DNA of 64,000 bases, taken from the NCBI GenBank assembly GCA_021209875.1, contig JAGYVD010000003.1, positions 1,612,001 to 1,676,000 on the forward strand, written 5' to 3'. The position numbers and the translations under genes were made by a program. This stretch comes from Rosellinia necatrix. Its lineage: Eukaryota; Ascomycota; Sordariomycetes; Xylariales; Xylariaceae. Below the pieces are notes generated by a model. That model was not told where the DNA came from. It ran no database searches and saw only the letters and a program-made list of their open reading frames with translations. The number at the start of each line of letters is the position of its first letter. The first letter of the stretch is position 1. Of the stretch, positions 22,465-34,584 are shown one piece after another.

Positions 22465-25400
22465 ACAACTAAAAATAACAGCTTTAAAAAAAATTAAAAA
22501 TAATAGTTTTAAGTCCGGCTGTTTTTTTTTTAACAATAATAACGTTAATGCTAATAATATTTTTATTTTAGCAAATAAAAGAATTGTAGTTGTTTTAGCA
22601 GAAAAAAAAGCTTTTGTTTTAATAAAAGCAAATATTAAAAAAAAAAACAATATTACTAAAAATTTTTTTTAGCTATTTATATTAAATAAAATAATTAAAT
22701 ATATAATAAGTTTAATAATTTATAAGCTTAAAATATTAATAAATATTATAAAATATTTAAAAATTATAATTGTTTTTTAAATTAATAATTATAACGTTTT
22801 AATATAAAAACTTTAAATTAAAAAAAAATTATATATTTTCAAGCATTTTATAATATTTACTAATCGTTTAAAAGTTTTAATTATTAAAAATAACTTAAAT
22901 ATTAAACTATATATTTATAAAAAAAAAAAAAAAAAAAAAATACTGTTTTAATATAAAATTAATTTTAATAATAATAATTTTATTAATTTATTTATAAAAC
23001 AAATATTTAAAAATAATTTAAAAAGTTTTTTAGTTATAATTAATTAGTTTTTATTATTTATAAGCTATGTTTTTTTAAATTTTATAATTATAATCGTAAA
23101 ATTAAAAAAATAAAAATGCTTAAATTAAACACGCAATAAATTTTTATAAGCTTGTCTGCTAATATTTAAATAATTAAAAATATTTTATTTTAAATAATTT
23201 TTTTAATATTTTTATTTAATTTATATATTTTATATATTAATATGCTATAATTTTATATTAATTTATTTTTTTTTTATAATTAATTTAATTGTTTATATAT
23301 TATTTAAATACATAGTTTATATATTTTTAAAATTAAACAAAATATTTTAAAAAGCTTTTTAATATTATAATTTTTTAGCTATAAAACAATTATTTTAACT
23401 TTAGTTTTAATAATTAATATTAAAACAATATTTTATTTTATTATTTTTAAATAAAAGTTTTTAAAATTAATTTAATATATTTATAAAATAATTTATATAT
23501 TTTTTATTATTTATAAATAAAACGTTTTTAGTAATTATAAAAACTTATGTTTTTAAAAACTTATTTTAAATTTAACTATTAAAAATCTGGTTTTATATAA
23601 ATATTTAATTAAATAATCGATTATAATATAATAATTAACGTTTAAATTAATTAAAAATTATAATAATATTTTAATTATAAAAACTATGTCTACTTTTAAT
23701 ATTATTTTATTATATAGCGTTAATTTAATTTTTTTAATAAGCTTTTATTTATTTTTTATAGCTTAATTTAAATTATATATAAAATTTTTCTATTTTAAAA
23801 ATAACTAATATATAAACTAAATTATTTAGTTTATAATATTTAGCAACTTTTTAATATATTAATTATAAGCTAAAAAATTGTTTAAGCTTTTTAATTATAA
23901 ATTATTTTAATTTTTAAAAATTATTTAATATTGTTTTATTTTTTAAGTTTATATGTTTTTTAATATTTTATATAATTTTTATTTTTAACTTTATAATTTT
24001 ATAATAAAGCTTTAAAAATTATTTATATAAAAATTATAAATATAAATCGATTTTAATATAAAATAAACAAAGTTTTTTAAAAAGCAATTATTTTTAATAT
24101 TTTAAATATTAACAAAAACTTTTATATTAAAAAACAAAGAATTTTTAAGCTATATAACGTTTTATTTAGTAATATTATTTTATTTAACTATAAAAACTTT
24201 TAAAAAATAATATGTTATTAGCGTTTTTTAGTTTATAAAACGTTTAAAAACGTAAAATTATATTAAATTAAAGCATTTTTAAATTAAAATATATTATTAA
24301 ACTTATATTAAAATATTTATTTAAACAATAATAAAAATTTTAAAACTTTATTTAATTTTATTATTTTAATTATTTTTTTTTAAACGATTTTATTTTTATA
24401 TAAATATTAGCATAAAACTGTTTATTTATTAAATAATTTTAAAATTTTTTAGTTTTTAATAGCAGTTTTAATATATCGTTTATATATATACGCTTTTTTA
24501 GCCTAGCATTTATTTTTTTTTGCTTTATTTTAGTTTATTACAGCCGTAAATATTATATATAATATTTTATATTTTTATTTTTTTATAAAACGTTTATTTT
24601 TAATTAAATAAATAAGTTTTTATAAAATTAAACTAATTTTAATTATTTAAAACTTTAATAATATTATTTAAATAAATTATAATAATAAATATAAATATAT
24701 TATTATTTTTTAGTATTAAGTTAAAGTTTTTAGCTTTTAATTTTTAGCTTAAGCAAAAAGCTGTTAAAAGTATTTTATATATATATATATGTTTTATTAG
24801 TTTATTTAATTAATTTATTAATTAATAAACTGTTTATGTTTAACAATTAATATTTTAAAGCTATTTTATAATATTTAATTATTTTAGTTTTAAAAACAAC
24901 TTTTAAACTTTTTTAAAGCTAATTAGTTTTATATTAAATAAAAACTTTATTTTATTTTATATAATCGTTTTATTTTTATGTTTAAGCTTAAAAGCTTTTT
25001 TAGTTTATAATTTATTTTTTATTTTTAATTTTTAATTGTTTTTAATTTAAAAATATTTTAAAAATTATAAGTTTATATAGCTAAATATTATAAGCGCTGC
25101 TTTTAACAATATATTTTTAGCTGTTTTTATTTTTAACCTTTAATCCGTTAATTAGTTTTTTAAAGTTTATTAATTAAATTAAAAATATTTTTATAAAAAA
25201 TAAAAATAATAAAAATATTTTTAAGCTTATATATAGCTATAAGTTTAATATTTTATATATTTAATATAATAAAAAATTTAAACGCTTAAATTTAATTTTA
25301 ATAATCTGCTTAATAAAAGCTTTATTTATTTTAATTGTTAATTTTTTCTGTTTTTTTAATAAAAGATTTTTTATTAAACTTAATATTTTATATAATATTT

Positions 25401-28327
25401 ATTTTATTTAATTAAAAATTTACACGTAGTATAAATTATAAGCTTAATAGCTTATAAAATATTTTATATAAGCATAAACTTTAGTTTTATATTTTTATTA
25501 ATTATATTTAACAAGCTTATTAATTTTTATTAAATAAGCTTTATATTTTTATATATATATTTTATTTTAATTAAAATATAAATTGCTTATTAGTTTTTAA
25601 TGCGTTTTAAAATATATTAATAAAATAAATGTTTAAATTAGTTTTTAAAACATAATAAAACATATAATAGTTTTTATAACAAAAAACTTTTATTATATAA
25701 TTAAACTACTGTTTTAACAGCTTTTAACTAACGCTTTTTAAAAGTTTTATTTTTTAACATTTTAATAGCTTAATTAATAATTTTTAGCTAGCACGTTTTA
25801 ACGCGTTATTTAATTTAAAAACTTTAATAAATATTAGTTTATTTTTAATTTTTAACATTTAATTTAACGTTTATATTTTATTAAACTTTTAATAATAATT
25901 ATTTTTTTATTATTATTTTAAATTTTATATATTAAAAGTTTAAATTATTTTATTATTTAATTTTTAAATTTTATAATTAAATTAATAATTATTTTTTATT
26001 ATTCTTTTAAATTTTATATATTAAAAGTTTAAATTATTTCATTATTTAATATTTAAATTTTATAATTAAATTAATAATTATTTTTTAACTTTAATTAAAA
26101 AATATATATATAAATTATACTGCTGTATTTTTTTTAATAATAAATATTTAGTTTAATTTATTATATTTTTAAAAATAATTAAACAGATTTTAATAAATAT
26201 ATTAAAACAAGCGGGTTATATGCTGCTTTAAACGTTTTTATTAATTTTTTTTAATATATATTTTAGCATAGCTTTTATATTTAATTTATAAAATCTTTTA
26301 AATTTTTATATTTTTATTTTATATATAAATATTTATAAAACGTTTTATTTTAAATAACTTAATTTTAAATATTATAAATTTTAAAAATTTAATTTTAGTT
26401 TTAAAATTTTTTATAAAATAATATAAACGTTTAAAAGTTTTAAATATAATTATAACGTTTAAATTTGCAGCGTTTGTTTAAATAAAATTAAAAAATTATA
26501 TAAATTAATTATTAATATATTATTTAAATAAATAAAAATAAGCTTATATTTAAAAAAACTAAGTTATATTATTTAAATAAATTAGCTATAATTATATTAT
26601 TTTTATATTTTTATATTTTAATATATAATTAATTTTATAATATTAAATTTTTTTTGTTTAAATAAACTTTTAATATAATATTTATATAAAGTTTTTAATT
26701 AAAGCTATATTTTTAAAATTATATTTATAAACTGTTTTTTTAAATATATTAAATATTTTATATATAATTTTTATATTTTTTTAAAATTAAAAATTTTATA
26801 GTTTTTGTTTAAACTATTTTTTATTATAAGTAATTATAAATAAATTAAATTTTAAAAACAATTTATTATTTATTAAATATAAAACGTTATAATTATTAAT
26901 TAATATATTATTAAAAATATATAACGTTTAAACTTTAAAATAATAAATATTTTAAAAATATAAGCAATATTTTTAAAAAAATAAAATTAATTATTATAAA
27001 ATTTATTTTATAATTAAGCTATTTATTAAATTAATTTTACTGCTGCTAGTTTTATTATTAAGCTTTTTTAAAATATAAGTTATTTAAGCATTTTTAGTTT
27101 TAATTATTAATAGCTTGTTTAAACAATTTTTAATATATAGTTTTTAATATGTTTTAATTTAATTAATTATTTTTTTTAAATAAATTATTTATTTTTAATT
27201 AATTTTATTTATAATAACTAATTAAAAATTATATATTTTTAAGCTTTATTTATAAATATTATTAATATTAAGCTTATATAAACATTATTGCTTATTAGTT
27301 AATTTATTTATATAATTATTTTAATTTTTATAAATTAATTTATTTAATTTTCCGCCGTGCTAATCTTTTATATTTAATTGTTTAATATAATAAAAATTAG
27401 TATTAATTTTTAAGTTTTATATTATATTAAATATTAAAACTTTTAAAAAGCTTTTTATATTTATTAAATAATATAATTTTTTTTTATAAATTTTTTTTTT
27501 ATATTAATAAATTTAATACTAGTTTAATTTAAAGCTAGTTTTTATAAAAACTTTTAAAAAGCTTTAGTTATAAATATTTTTAAATTTTAAAAAATTATAA
27601 ATAATAGTTTATAAATAAGCTAATTATTATTTTTATATTATTTATTAGTTTTAATATTTTTTATTTAATATATTTAAAAACTTAAGCATATTTTTTAAAT
27701 TATTATTTAAGTTTATAAAGCTAAAAAGCTAATTAGTTATAAAAATAATAATAATTGCTTAAATTATTTATTTTTATTTTTATTTATTATAGCCGCAACT
27801 TTTATATATTTAATTTTAATAATTTTTTTATTTATTTATATAATATTAAATATTTAATAGTTTTAGTTAAGCTTGCGTTATATAATATTATAATTTTTAT
27901 AATTTTTATAATTTTTAAAATGTTTAAAATTAATTTATTAAATTATAAGCTTAAAATCTTTATTTTTATATATTTTTTAAGTTTAGTAATAATTTAATTT
28001 TTATTAAAAATATTAGTTTAATATTAAAAAATAAGTTGTTTTTAATACGTTTAAATTTATAATATTTTAAAAATTTTATTTTTAGCATAAATTTTAAACT
28101 TTTAAACTAGCAAAACTAATTTATTAAACCGTTTAAAATAATACTTTTAATATAATTAATTATTATAATAAAAATAAATTGCTAAGTTTTAATTATTAAA
28201 TAAAATAATTGTTTTAAATATAAAATAAATAAAAATAAAAAATAAAATTTTTAAATTAATAAGCTTTAAAACAAAAATTGCTTTTATAATAAAAACACAG
28301 GCTTAATTAATAAACTAGGCTTATAAC
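22465..28327. other. Interior of element A, no readable gene
   Basis: Almost pure A/T with scattered GC dinucleotides. Short open frames exist by chance (for example around 27,755-27,997) but are Ile/Phe/Leu/Tyr-rich artefacts of composition. It also contains a 20-odd base A-run near 22,920. No pol domain could be read in either orientation. Confidence 0.6.
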
Positions 28328-28647
28328 TATTATAAAAAACAAATAAATTATATAAAAATAATAGAATTCAAATTAAATAATTAATATAAACAAATTAATT
28401 TAAGCTTATAATAATAATTTATTTAGTTAAATTATATTATATAAAAATAATTAAACTAGCCAGCTTATATATACAGCTTAAAAAAAATTATATTTTTTCT
28501 GCTTTATAATTAATCCGTTTAAATAAGTCAAGCTTATATAAGCCCGACCGCTCACCTTAACAGCTACTAACTTAACCACAAGGCTTACTGCAGCACCTGG
28601 GCTACGATCACCAGCCTTCTGCCAAGGCTATCTACTTCATCGTGACA
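28328..28647. repeat. Right LTR of element A, 3' half not RIP-mutated
   Basis: Direct repeat of 20,313-20,632. Its first two thirds are AT-degraded, while from about 28,500 to the end it has normal composition and finishes CATCGTGACA. The AAATT target duplicate follows immediately. Confidence 0.8.
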
Positions 28648-28652
28648 AAATT

Positions 28653-29633
28653 TATATTATATTTATTTTTATTTATAAATAAATAAATATATTTAGCATA
28701 AATATTTAAACAAGATTCCAAGACAAAGTCAAGGAATCGAGTGAGAAAATCAGTAAAAATTTAAAAAGTTAGTTGCAGAAAAACCAGACAGCTAGCTTTG
28801 CTTAAAAACTAAAGTACGTTTTATTATATAGAACAACTCTTTAGTAAACAACTAATACTTTTATATATTTAGAGATATTTATATATAAATTTATACGTGT
28901 GTTTATGTTTATATTTATATTTATATTAGTATATTTAATAATTATTAATTAGTAAAGCTAACTAATATATTTAGTAATTTTTAAACAATTCTATAAAAAT
29001 AAATATTCTATTTGTTTAAATAAGTTTATTTATATAAATATATATATATAGTATATAATAATAATAATTATGTTATTATTATATAGGTTATTATTAGCTA
29101 GTTTAAATAAAATATGATAAAAATATAATATAAAAAATTATATATATATAAATAAAAAAACCTGCATGTTTTTTTATATTAATATAAGTTATTTTTTTTG
29201 CCGGCTTATATATATATATATATATAAACAAAAGTATTATTTTTTATATATACTTGCAGAAGCTTTTATAAAACTTATTTATATTATATATATATTAAAA
29301 CTTTAGCAACAAAAAAAATAAACTAATTAACACCGAGCTATAGCAGTTAAAAAAACTTTCTGCCGAAAAAAAAACAAAAAAAAAAGTTTTTAGTTTTAAA
29401 TTAATATATATAGTTTTATATATATTATATTTTTTAAAAACATAATATAAAAACTTATAATTAGTTTTTAAAAGCGTTTTTATTTATTTTATATTATTTT
29501 AGCTTAAAAATTTAAAAAAGTTTTTAATAAATAGTTTAATAATAAACTATATATTCAATATAGCAACAGCGTAAAAAAAAACAGGTTTTATTTTAATTAA
29601 TAAATTATATTAGCTTTTATTTTATTTTTGTTG
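28653..29633. other. AT-rich gap, no gene
   Basis: About 1 kb, partly less mutated at 28,700-28,830. 28,812-28,865 resembles part of the element B repeat (compare about 34,170-34,225), so this may be an old fragment of that family. It also contains an AT dinucleotide microsatellite near 29,205-29,226. No open frame of interest. Confidence 0.45.
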
Positions 29634-29638
29634 CACCA

Positions 29639-29864
29639 GTCACAAATAAGAAGTCAAGGCTCCAACAATAAGTGATGTATTGTACAAAAAATCTACAGAT
29701 GAAAAAGGAAAGAGTAAGTGGGAGGAATTAGCCCACTAGAATTCTGGCGAAGTGCAGGTGTGTGGGGTGGGGCCGGGCTGGCCCGTGCGACCAGCCAATC
29801 AGGAACAGGTGCATGGGTACTGGTCAGTGCCACACGTATGTGGGGCGGCCAGTCATCCGTGACT
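29639..29864. mobile_element. Short GC-normal insertion in AT-rich DNA
   Basis: A 226-bp island of normal composition in RIP-mutated DNA. It begins TGTTGCACCAGTCAC and ends CATCCGTGACT. ATTTT occurs on both sides (29,634-29,638 and 29,865-29,869) and may be a target duplication, though in such AT-rich flanks chance is possible. AGTCAC near the left end and GTGACT at the right end form a short inverted pair. It is either a solo LTR or a small TIR element. No coding potential. Confidence 0.5.
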
Positions 29865-29869
29865 ATTTT

Positions 29870-30260
29870 AACAAAGTTTTAAAATAAATTTATTAATTAT
29901 TTAAAAAATGTTTTGTATATTTTTAGTTTTTTTTAAAATAAAATTAAACTTTTATTATTTATACATAAAAATAAAATTTTATTTTTATAGAATTTTAAAC
30001 ATTTTATATTTTTATAAATATTTTATTGATATTAATATCGCTTTAAATATTATTTATAAAAATTTTAAAATAAATTAAATATTAGCTAAGTTTTTAAAAA
30101 TATTTTTTATTAAAATAAGATGTTTATTTTTAAAATATATATTTTAAAATTTAATATATAATAATTTTATCTTAATAGTTTTATTTAAAATAAATCTGTT
30201 TAAAATTTTTAATTATAAAAAATATCTTTTATTATTAATAAAAATATAATTAATTATTTA
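29870..30260. other. AT-rich gap, no gene
   Basis: RIP-type A/T sequence with no open frame or recognisable repeat. Confidence 0.5.
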
Positions 30261-30543
30261 AGTTAAAGGCCTAAAGCAAGCTTGCAAGCATAATAAAAAT
30301 TGCGAAAAAAGTGAGAGTTACAAGTAAAAGAAATTAAACGTGCGAATAGAATAACTATTTAGCTTGCGTTTTATTATACAGGTTAACTTTTTAATAGTTA
30401 GTTTTCTACTTTTATATAGACTGCCGAAGGCTGTTTTTCTAGACTGGCCGTATTTATATTTAAATTTAGTCGGGGATTTATATCGTATAACGCGCGCGCG
30501 CAGGTGCAGTCTGCTGTATAAGGCCTGCAAAACTTGCATATGC
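30261..30543. repeat. Left terminal repeat of element B
   Basis: 283 bp beginning near AGTTAAAGGCCTAAAGCAAG. It includes ACTGCCGAAGGCTGT, GTCGGGGATT and a CGCGCGCGCG run, all shared with the right copy. Confidence 0.65.
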
Positions 30544-33500
30544 TATAAAATCAGATATATTATTAAATATATTTATTAAGACTTTATATAAATAATAAAA
30601 TTTAAGTTGCATATTATATAATAATAATAATTTAACTTAATATTTAAATAAAAAAATATTATATTAATTAATATATTTTATAATACGTTAAAATAATTTA
30701 TATAAATAGGTCTGCGTAACTTTTTACGAAATAACATGTATATATATATTAAATAAACCTTGTAAAAAAATTTTATTTTATATATATATATACGCTAAGC
30801 TATTAATATTATATAAAAAACCTGCATATATATTAAATAAGTTTATAACTTTTATTTTATATAATAAGCTTTATATATATTTTATTTAGCTTTACTAAAA
30901 AAAACTTTTAAAATAAAAGTTTTTAGTAGGCCTTTAAAAAAAAAAAAACTAAAGCTTAAATAATTATTAATTATAATGCAACTTTTTTATAACTTATTAT
31001 AAAACGTAGAACTACTTATAAAAAAAGGTTTTTAAAGCTAGCATCTTATCTGCGTAAAAACTTAAGTATTTTTTTTTTTTAAGTTTTATAAAAGCTTTAA
31101 AATTAAACGTATACAGCAGTATTTTTTTAAAAAACGCTGGCTAGCAATAATAAATCTAATAATAAGTTAGCATCTGCTTTATTATTTAAATATTAAATAA
31201 AAATAATATTTAATAATTTAAATAAATCTTTTATATTATAAGTTTTTTTAAAACACGATTATATTTTTATTTTTAAAAGCTTTAAAAAATATTATTTTTA
31301 TAAAGTTTTAAATATTTTATATTGTTTTAAATATTATGTTTAAATTAATATTATTTTATATATTATTTATATATAATTTTAAAATAAACAGAAATTTCTG
31401 ATTTAATTTTTTTTTTTTTTATTTTTATTAAAACAATATTTCTAGCGTTTAATTATATATTTTAAAATCTAGTTTATAATAACTTTATAAAAATAATCTT
31501 TAGTAAAATAAATCTGTTTAAAATTTTTAACAGCAAAAAATATATTTTTATTATTAATAAAAATATAACTATTTATTAAAATTTTTAATAAACATGTTTT
31601 TTTATTTATTTAAAATACGCTAAAGTTTATAAAATTCTTTTAAAATAATTAAATAGTTTTTAAACAGTTTAAACTTAATTTTATTTAATATTTTAATTTT
31701 AAAGTTTAAAAATATAGTTAATATTTTTATTTTTACGTATAAATTAAACTAAAAGCAGGTTTAACAAGCTTTTTAACTTTTATTAATACTTATAATATAA
31801 AATTATTAATATAAATATATAAAATATTATTAATATATTTTTATCATATAAAACATTAGAATAATTATTAATATATAGTTTATGTTCTGCTATATAAAAA
31901 TTAATAATATTAAAAAGCAGGCAATTTTATAGCTAGTTTTTTTATTAACAAAAATATTTTAAGCTATATTTAAATATAAAATAATTATTAACAATATTTA
32001 TAAATTTGCCTGCTATTTAAGCCTAATATAATTTTATATAGCATAAATCGCTATATTTTTATATTATATGTTTATATATTTTTTAATTAATTTTAAAAAA
32101 TATTAAAATAATATACTATTATATCTGCAGTTATTAAAAAATACGTTATAATTATATTATTAAAAATAATAACGTTATATAAAATTGTTTTAATAACGTA
32201 ATAATTTACATGTTATTATTAATTGCTTTTTAAAAGTTTAAATAAAATTTTAGCGGCCGGGTTATATATAGCTTTATAATAAAAATAATAAGTTTAAAAA
32301 TAAAAATTTTTATAAATTTTTAATAGCTTTATAAATATAAAAACTTATTTTTATAATTTTTAAATTATTAAAAAAGCTTTTTTGTTTTATAAAACTTAGC
32401 AGATATTTTAATAATATATTAATAAAAGCTTTTATTTTATTTTATATAATATTGTTTTAAACAAATATTTTAGTTATTATAATTTTTTAAAATTATTTTT
32501 ATATTATTTAAATATTTTTATAGTTTTTATAATATTAGTTTAAAAATATTATAACTATTTTTAAGTTTTTATTAAATGCTGTAGTAAAAGTTTATATTTT
32601 TATAAATATTTTTAAATATTATTTAATTTTAATTTATTTTAATAAACTAAAAAAATATTATAAAACTTATTAATTTATTTTATAAGTTTAAATCGTTTTT
32701 TTAATTTTTATTTTATATAATGTTTTATTTTTTAAATTAATTATTTGTTTTAAAATATTAAATTTTAAGTTATATAGTTTTATAAATAGTTTATTAATTT
32801 TAGCTTTTTATTTAATTTTTATTTTAAAATTACTTTAAGCTTTTTAAAAGTTTATTATTTTTAGCTATATAAATAAAATATTTATTTTTAATACTAAGCT
32901 ATTTTTATTTTAAAAGTAATAATATTTTATTTAATATATAAACTTTTTAATTAAACTAAACGCTAATAAAATAATTATAAATATTTTAATTAAAAGTTCA
33001 GCTTATATATTAGCTAATAGTTTAATTAAAATGCTGTTTAAAAAAATTAAAAAAATATTATATTTAACTTTTTTTTTAAAGCTTATTTTTTAGGTTTGCT
33101 TTTTGGTTTTTTAACGCTTTTTAATACTTTAAGTTTTTTTTTTAAAAGCGTTTTTTTAAATTTTTTTTTAAAACTTTTTAATAATTTTTTTTTAACGCTT
33201 AAATATTATTAGCATATTATTTTTAAAATAATATATTATATAATATTTTATAAATATATAAGTTAACGTTTAATTTTTTTATAACTTTTTATTTATAAAC
33301 TTATATAAGTTTTTTAAAATAAGTTTATTTATTTTAAATTTTTTAGCTTTTTAATAAATAACAACTTTAATAAAAGCTTTATTAAGCTCTGCTATATTTT
33401 TACGTAAATAATATCTATTATTTTTAAGCTAAAAATAAGCAGTTTATTTTTGTCTGCTTATAGTTTATATTTAATTAAAATTTTTTAAAACAGGTTATAA

Positions 33501-34062
33501 TTCTGTTTTATTTTTATTTATATAATTATAAATATTTTAAAATATTTTTTTTATTATATATTAAAATAATTTTATAAAGTATTTTTTATTTATTATTTTA
33601 AATTAAAATAAATTTTTAAAAAAATATTTTAATTTTTATTATTAATAATCTTTTAAAAACTATTTTTTAAAAAGTTTAAAAGTTTATTAATAATAATATT
33701 AAATATATTTTTTAATATTTTTAAAAATCTTTAAAATATTAAAACTTTAAGTTTTTAATACTTTTAGTTAAAGCAAAAATATTCTGTTTATTTTATATAT
33801 TTATATCATATAAAAAGTTTTATTAATTTAACTATATTATTTATATATATTAACAAGTTTAAAAATAAAAGTTTAAAAGCTTTATAATATATAATTAAAA
33901 CTGCTTTAATATAATTTTTATTAACGTAAAATATAAATATAAAGCTATATATTTTTATTCACGTTTAATTTCTGCAATAAAAAAAATAATAATAAAAAAA
34001 AAATTAAATTAAAAAGCTATTATAAAATAAAAATATAATAATAAGCAATTTTTATAAATAAA
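30544..34062. other. Interior of element B, no readable gene
   Basis: AT-rich DNA throughout with no recognisable coding motif on either strand. Short T-rich runs and isolated AGCT sites only. Confidence 0.55.
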
Positions 34063-34345
34063 AATTAAAAGTTTAAAACAAGCTTGCAAATATAATAAAA
34101 ATTATAAAAAAAATAAAAGTTACAAGTAAAAAAAACTAAACATGCAAATAAAATAACTATTCAGCTTACGTTTTATTATATAAGTTAACTCTTTAGTAGT
34201 TAGTTTCCTACTTTTATATAAACTGCCGAAGGCTGTCTTTCCGGACTGGCCGTATTTATGTTTAAATTCGGTCGGGGATTCGTATCGCGTAGCGCGCGCG
34301 CGCAGGTACAGTCCGCCGCGTGGGGCCTGCAGGGCTTACGTATGC
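34063..34345. repeat. Right terminal repeat of element B
   Basis: Direct copy of 30,261-30,543. Its 3' part (from about 34,225) is little mutated, ending GGCTTACGTATGC at the border of the gene island. Confidence 0.65.
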
Positions 34346-34352
34346 ATATGAC

Positions 34353-34358
34353 AATAAC

Positions 34359-34421
<63 letters not shown>
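34353..34421. repeat. Trinucleotide (TAA)n microsatellite
   Basis: About twenty uninterrupted ATA/TAA units directly after element B and before normal-composition DNA. It creates spurious poly-Leu and poly-Tyr open frames on the minus strand. Confidence 0.9.
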
Positions 34422-34584
34422 CGTATATCTTCATTAACGTTAGATGCAAGTGTACCCGTACGATGAATATAACTACCCTGTTTATATTCAGGACTACCAT
34501 TGTATAGAGTCGAATTGACAGATGGACCTGAAACAATTGGATATATGAAATACCATATCCTAGTGATTACTCTATGCAGAATCA
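34422..34584. other. 3' flank of the rhodopsin-domain gene
   Basis: Normal-composition host DNA between the microsatellite and the stop codon of the minus-strand gene. Probably its 3' UTR. Confidence 0.4.

Larger units (their letters stand above)
20313..28647. mobile_element. Complete LTR retrotransposon (element A), RIP-degraded, with target duplication
   Basis: Two direct repeats of 320 bp (20,313-20,632 and 28,328-28,647) bound 7.7 kb of strongly RIP-mutated DNA. The left repeat begins TGTTGCAG and the right one ends GTGACA, giving TG...CA ends; the flanks are an identical 5-bp AAATT (20,308-20,312 and 28,648-28,652). This is the full signature of an integrated LTR element of 8,335 bp. 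The interior has no readable domain, so superfamily is open; a CTTATATAAGC TATA-like motif in the LTR hints at + orientation. A solo LTR of another family sits inside (22,206-22,459). Confidence 0.82.
30261..34345. mobile_element. Direct-repeat-bounded element B (LTR-like), about 4.1 kb
   Basis: Two collinear direct repeats, 30,261-30,543 and 34,063-34,345, lie at a constant offset of 3,802 bp without indels and bound an unreadable AT-rich interior of about 3.5 kb. This suggests an LTR element that is short, non-autonomous or internally deleted. No clear target duplication or TG...CA ends were found, so the borders are from similarity alone. The left copy keeps several C/G positions mutated in the right copy and the reverse, so both have been RIP-affected independently. 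Confidence 0.6.

Noticed and set aside
22396..22650. 84-codon minus-strand ORF
   Set aside because: It runs from the edge of the solo LTR into RIP-mutated element A; composition-driven, no motif.
27755..27997. 80-codon ORF in element A
   Set aside because: Only Ile/Phe/Leu/Tyr/Asn/Lys codons from A/T sequence; no start context, motif or neighbour support.
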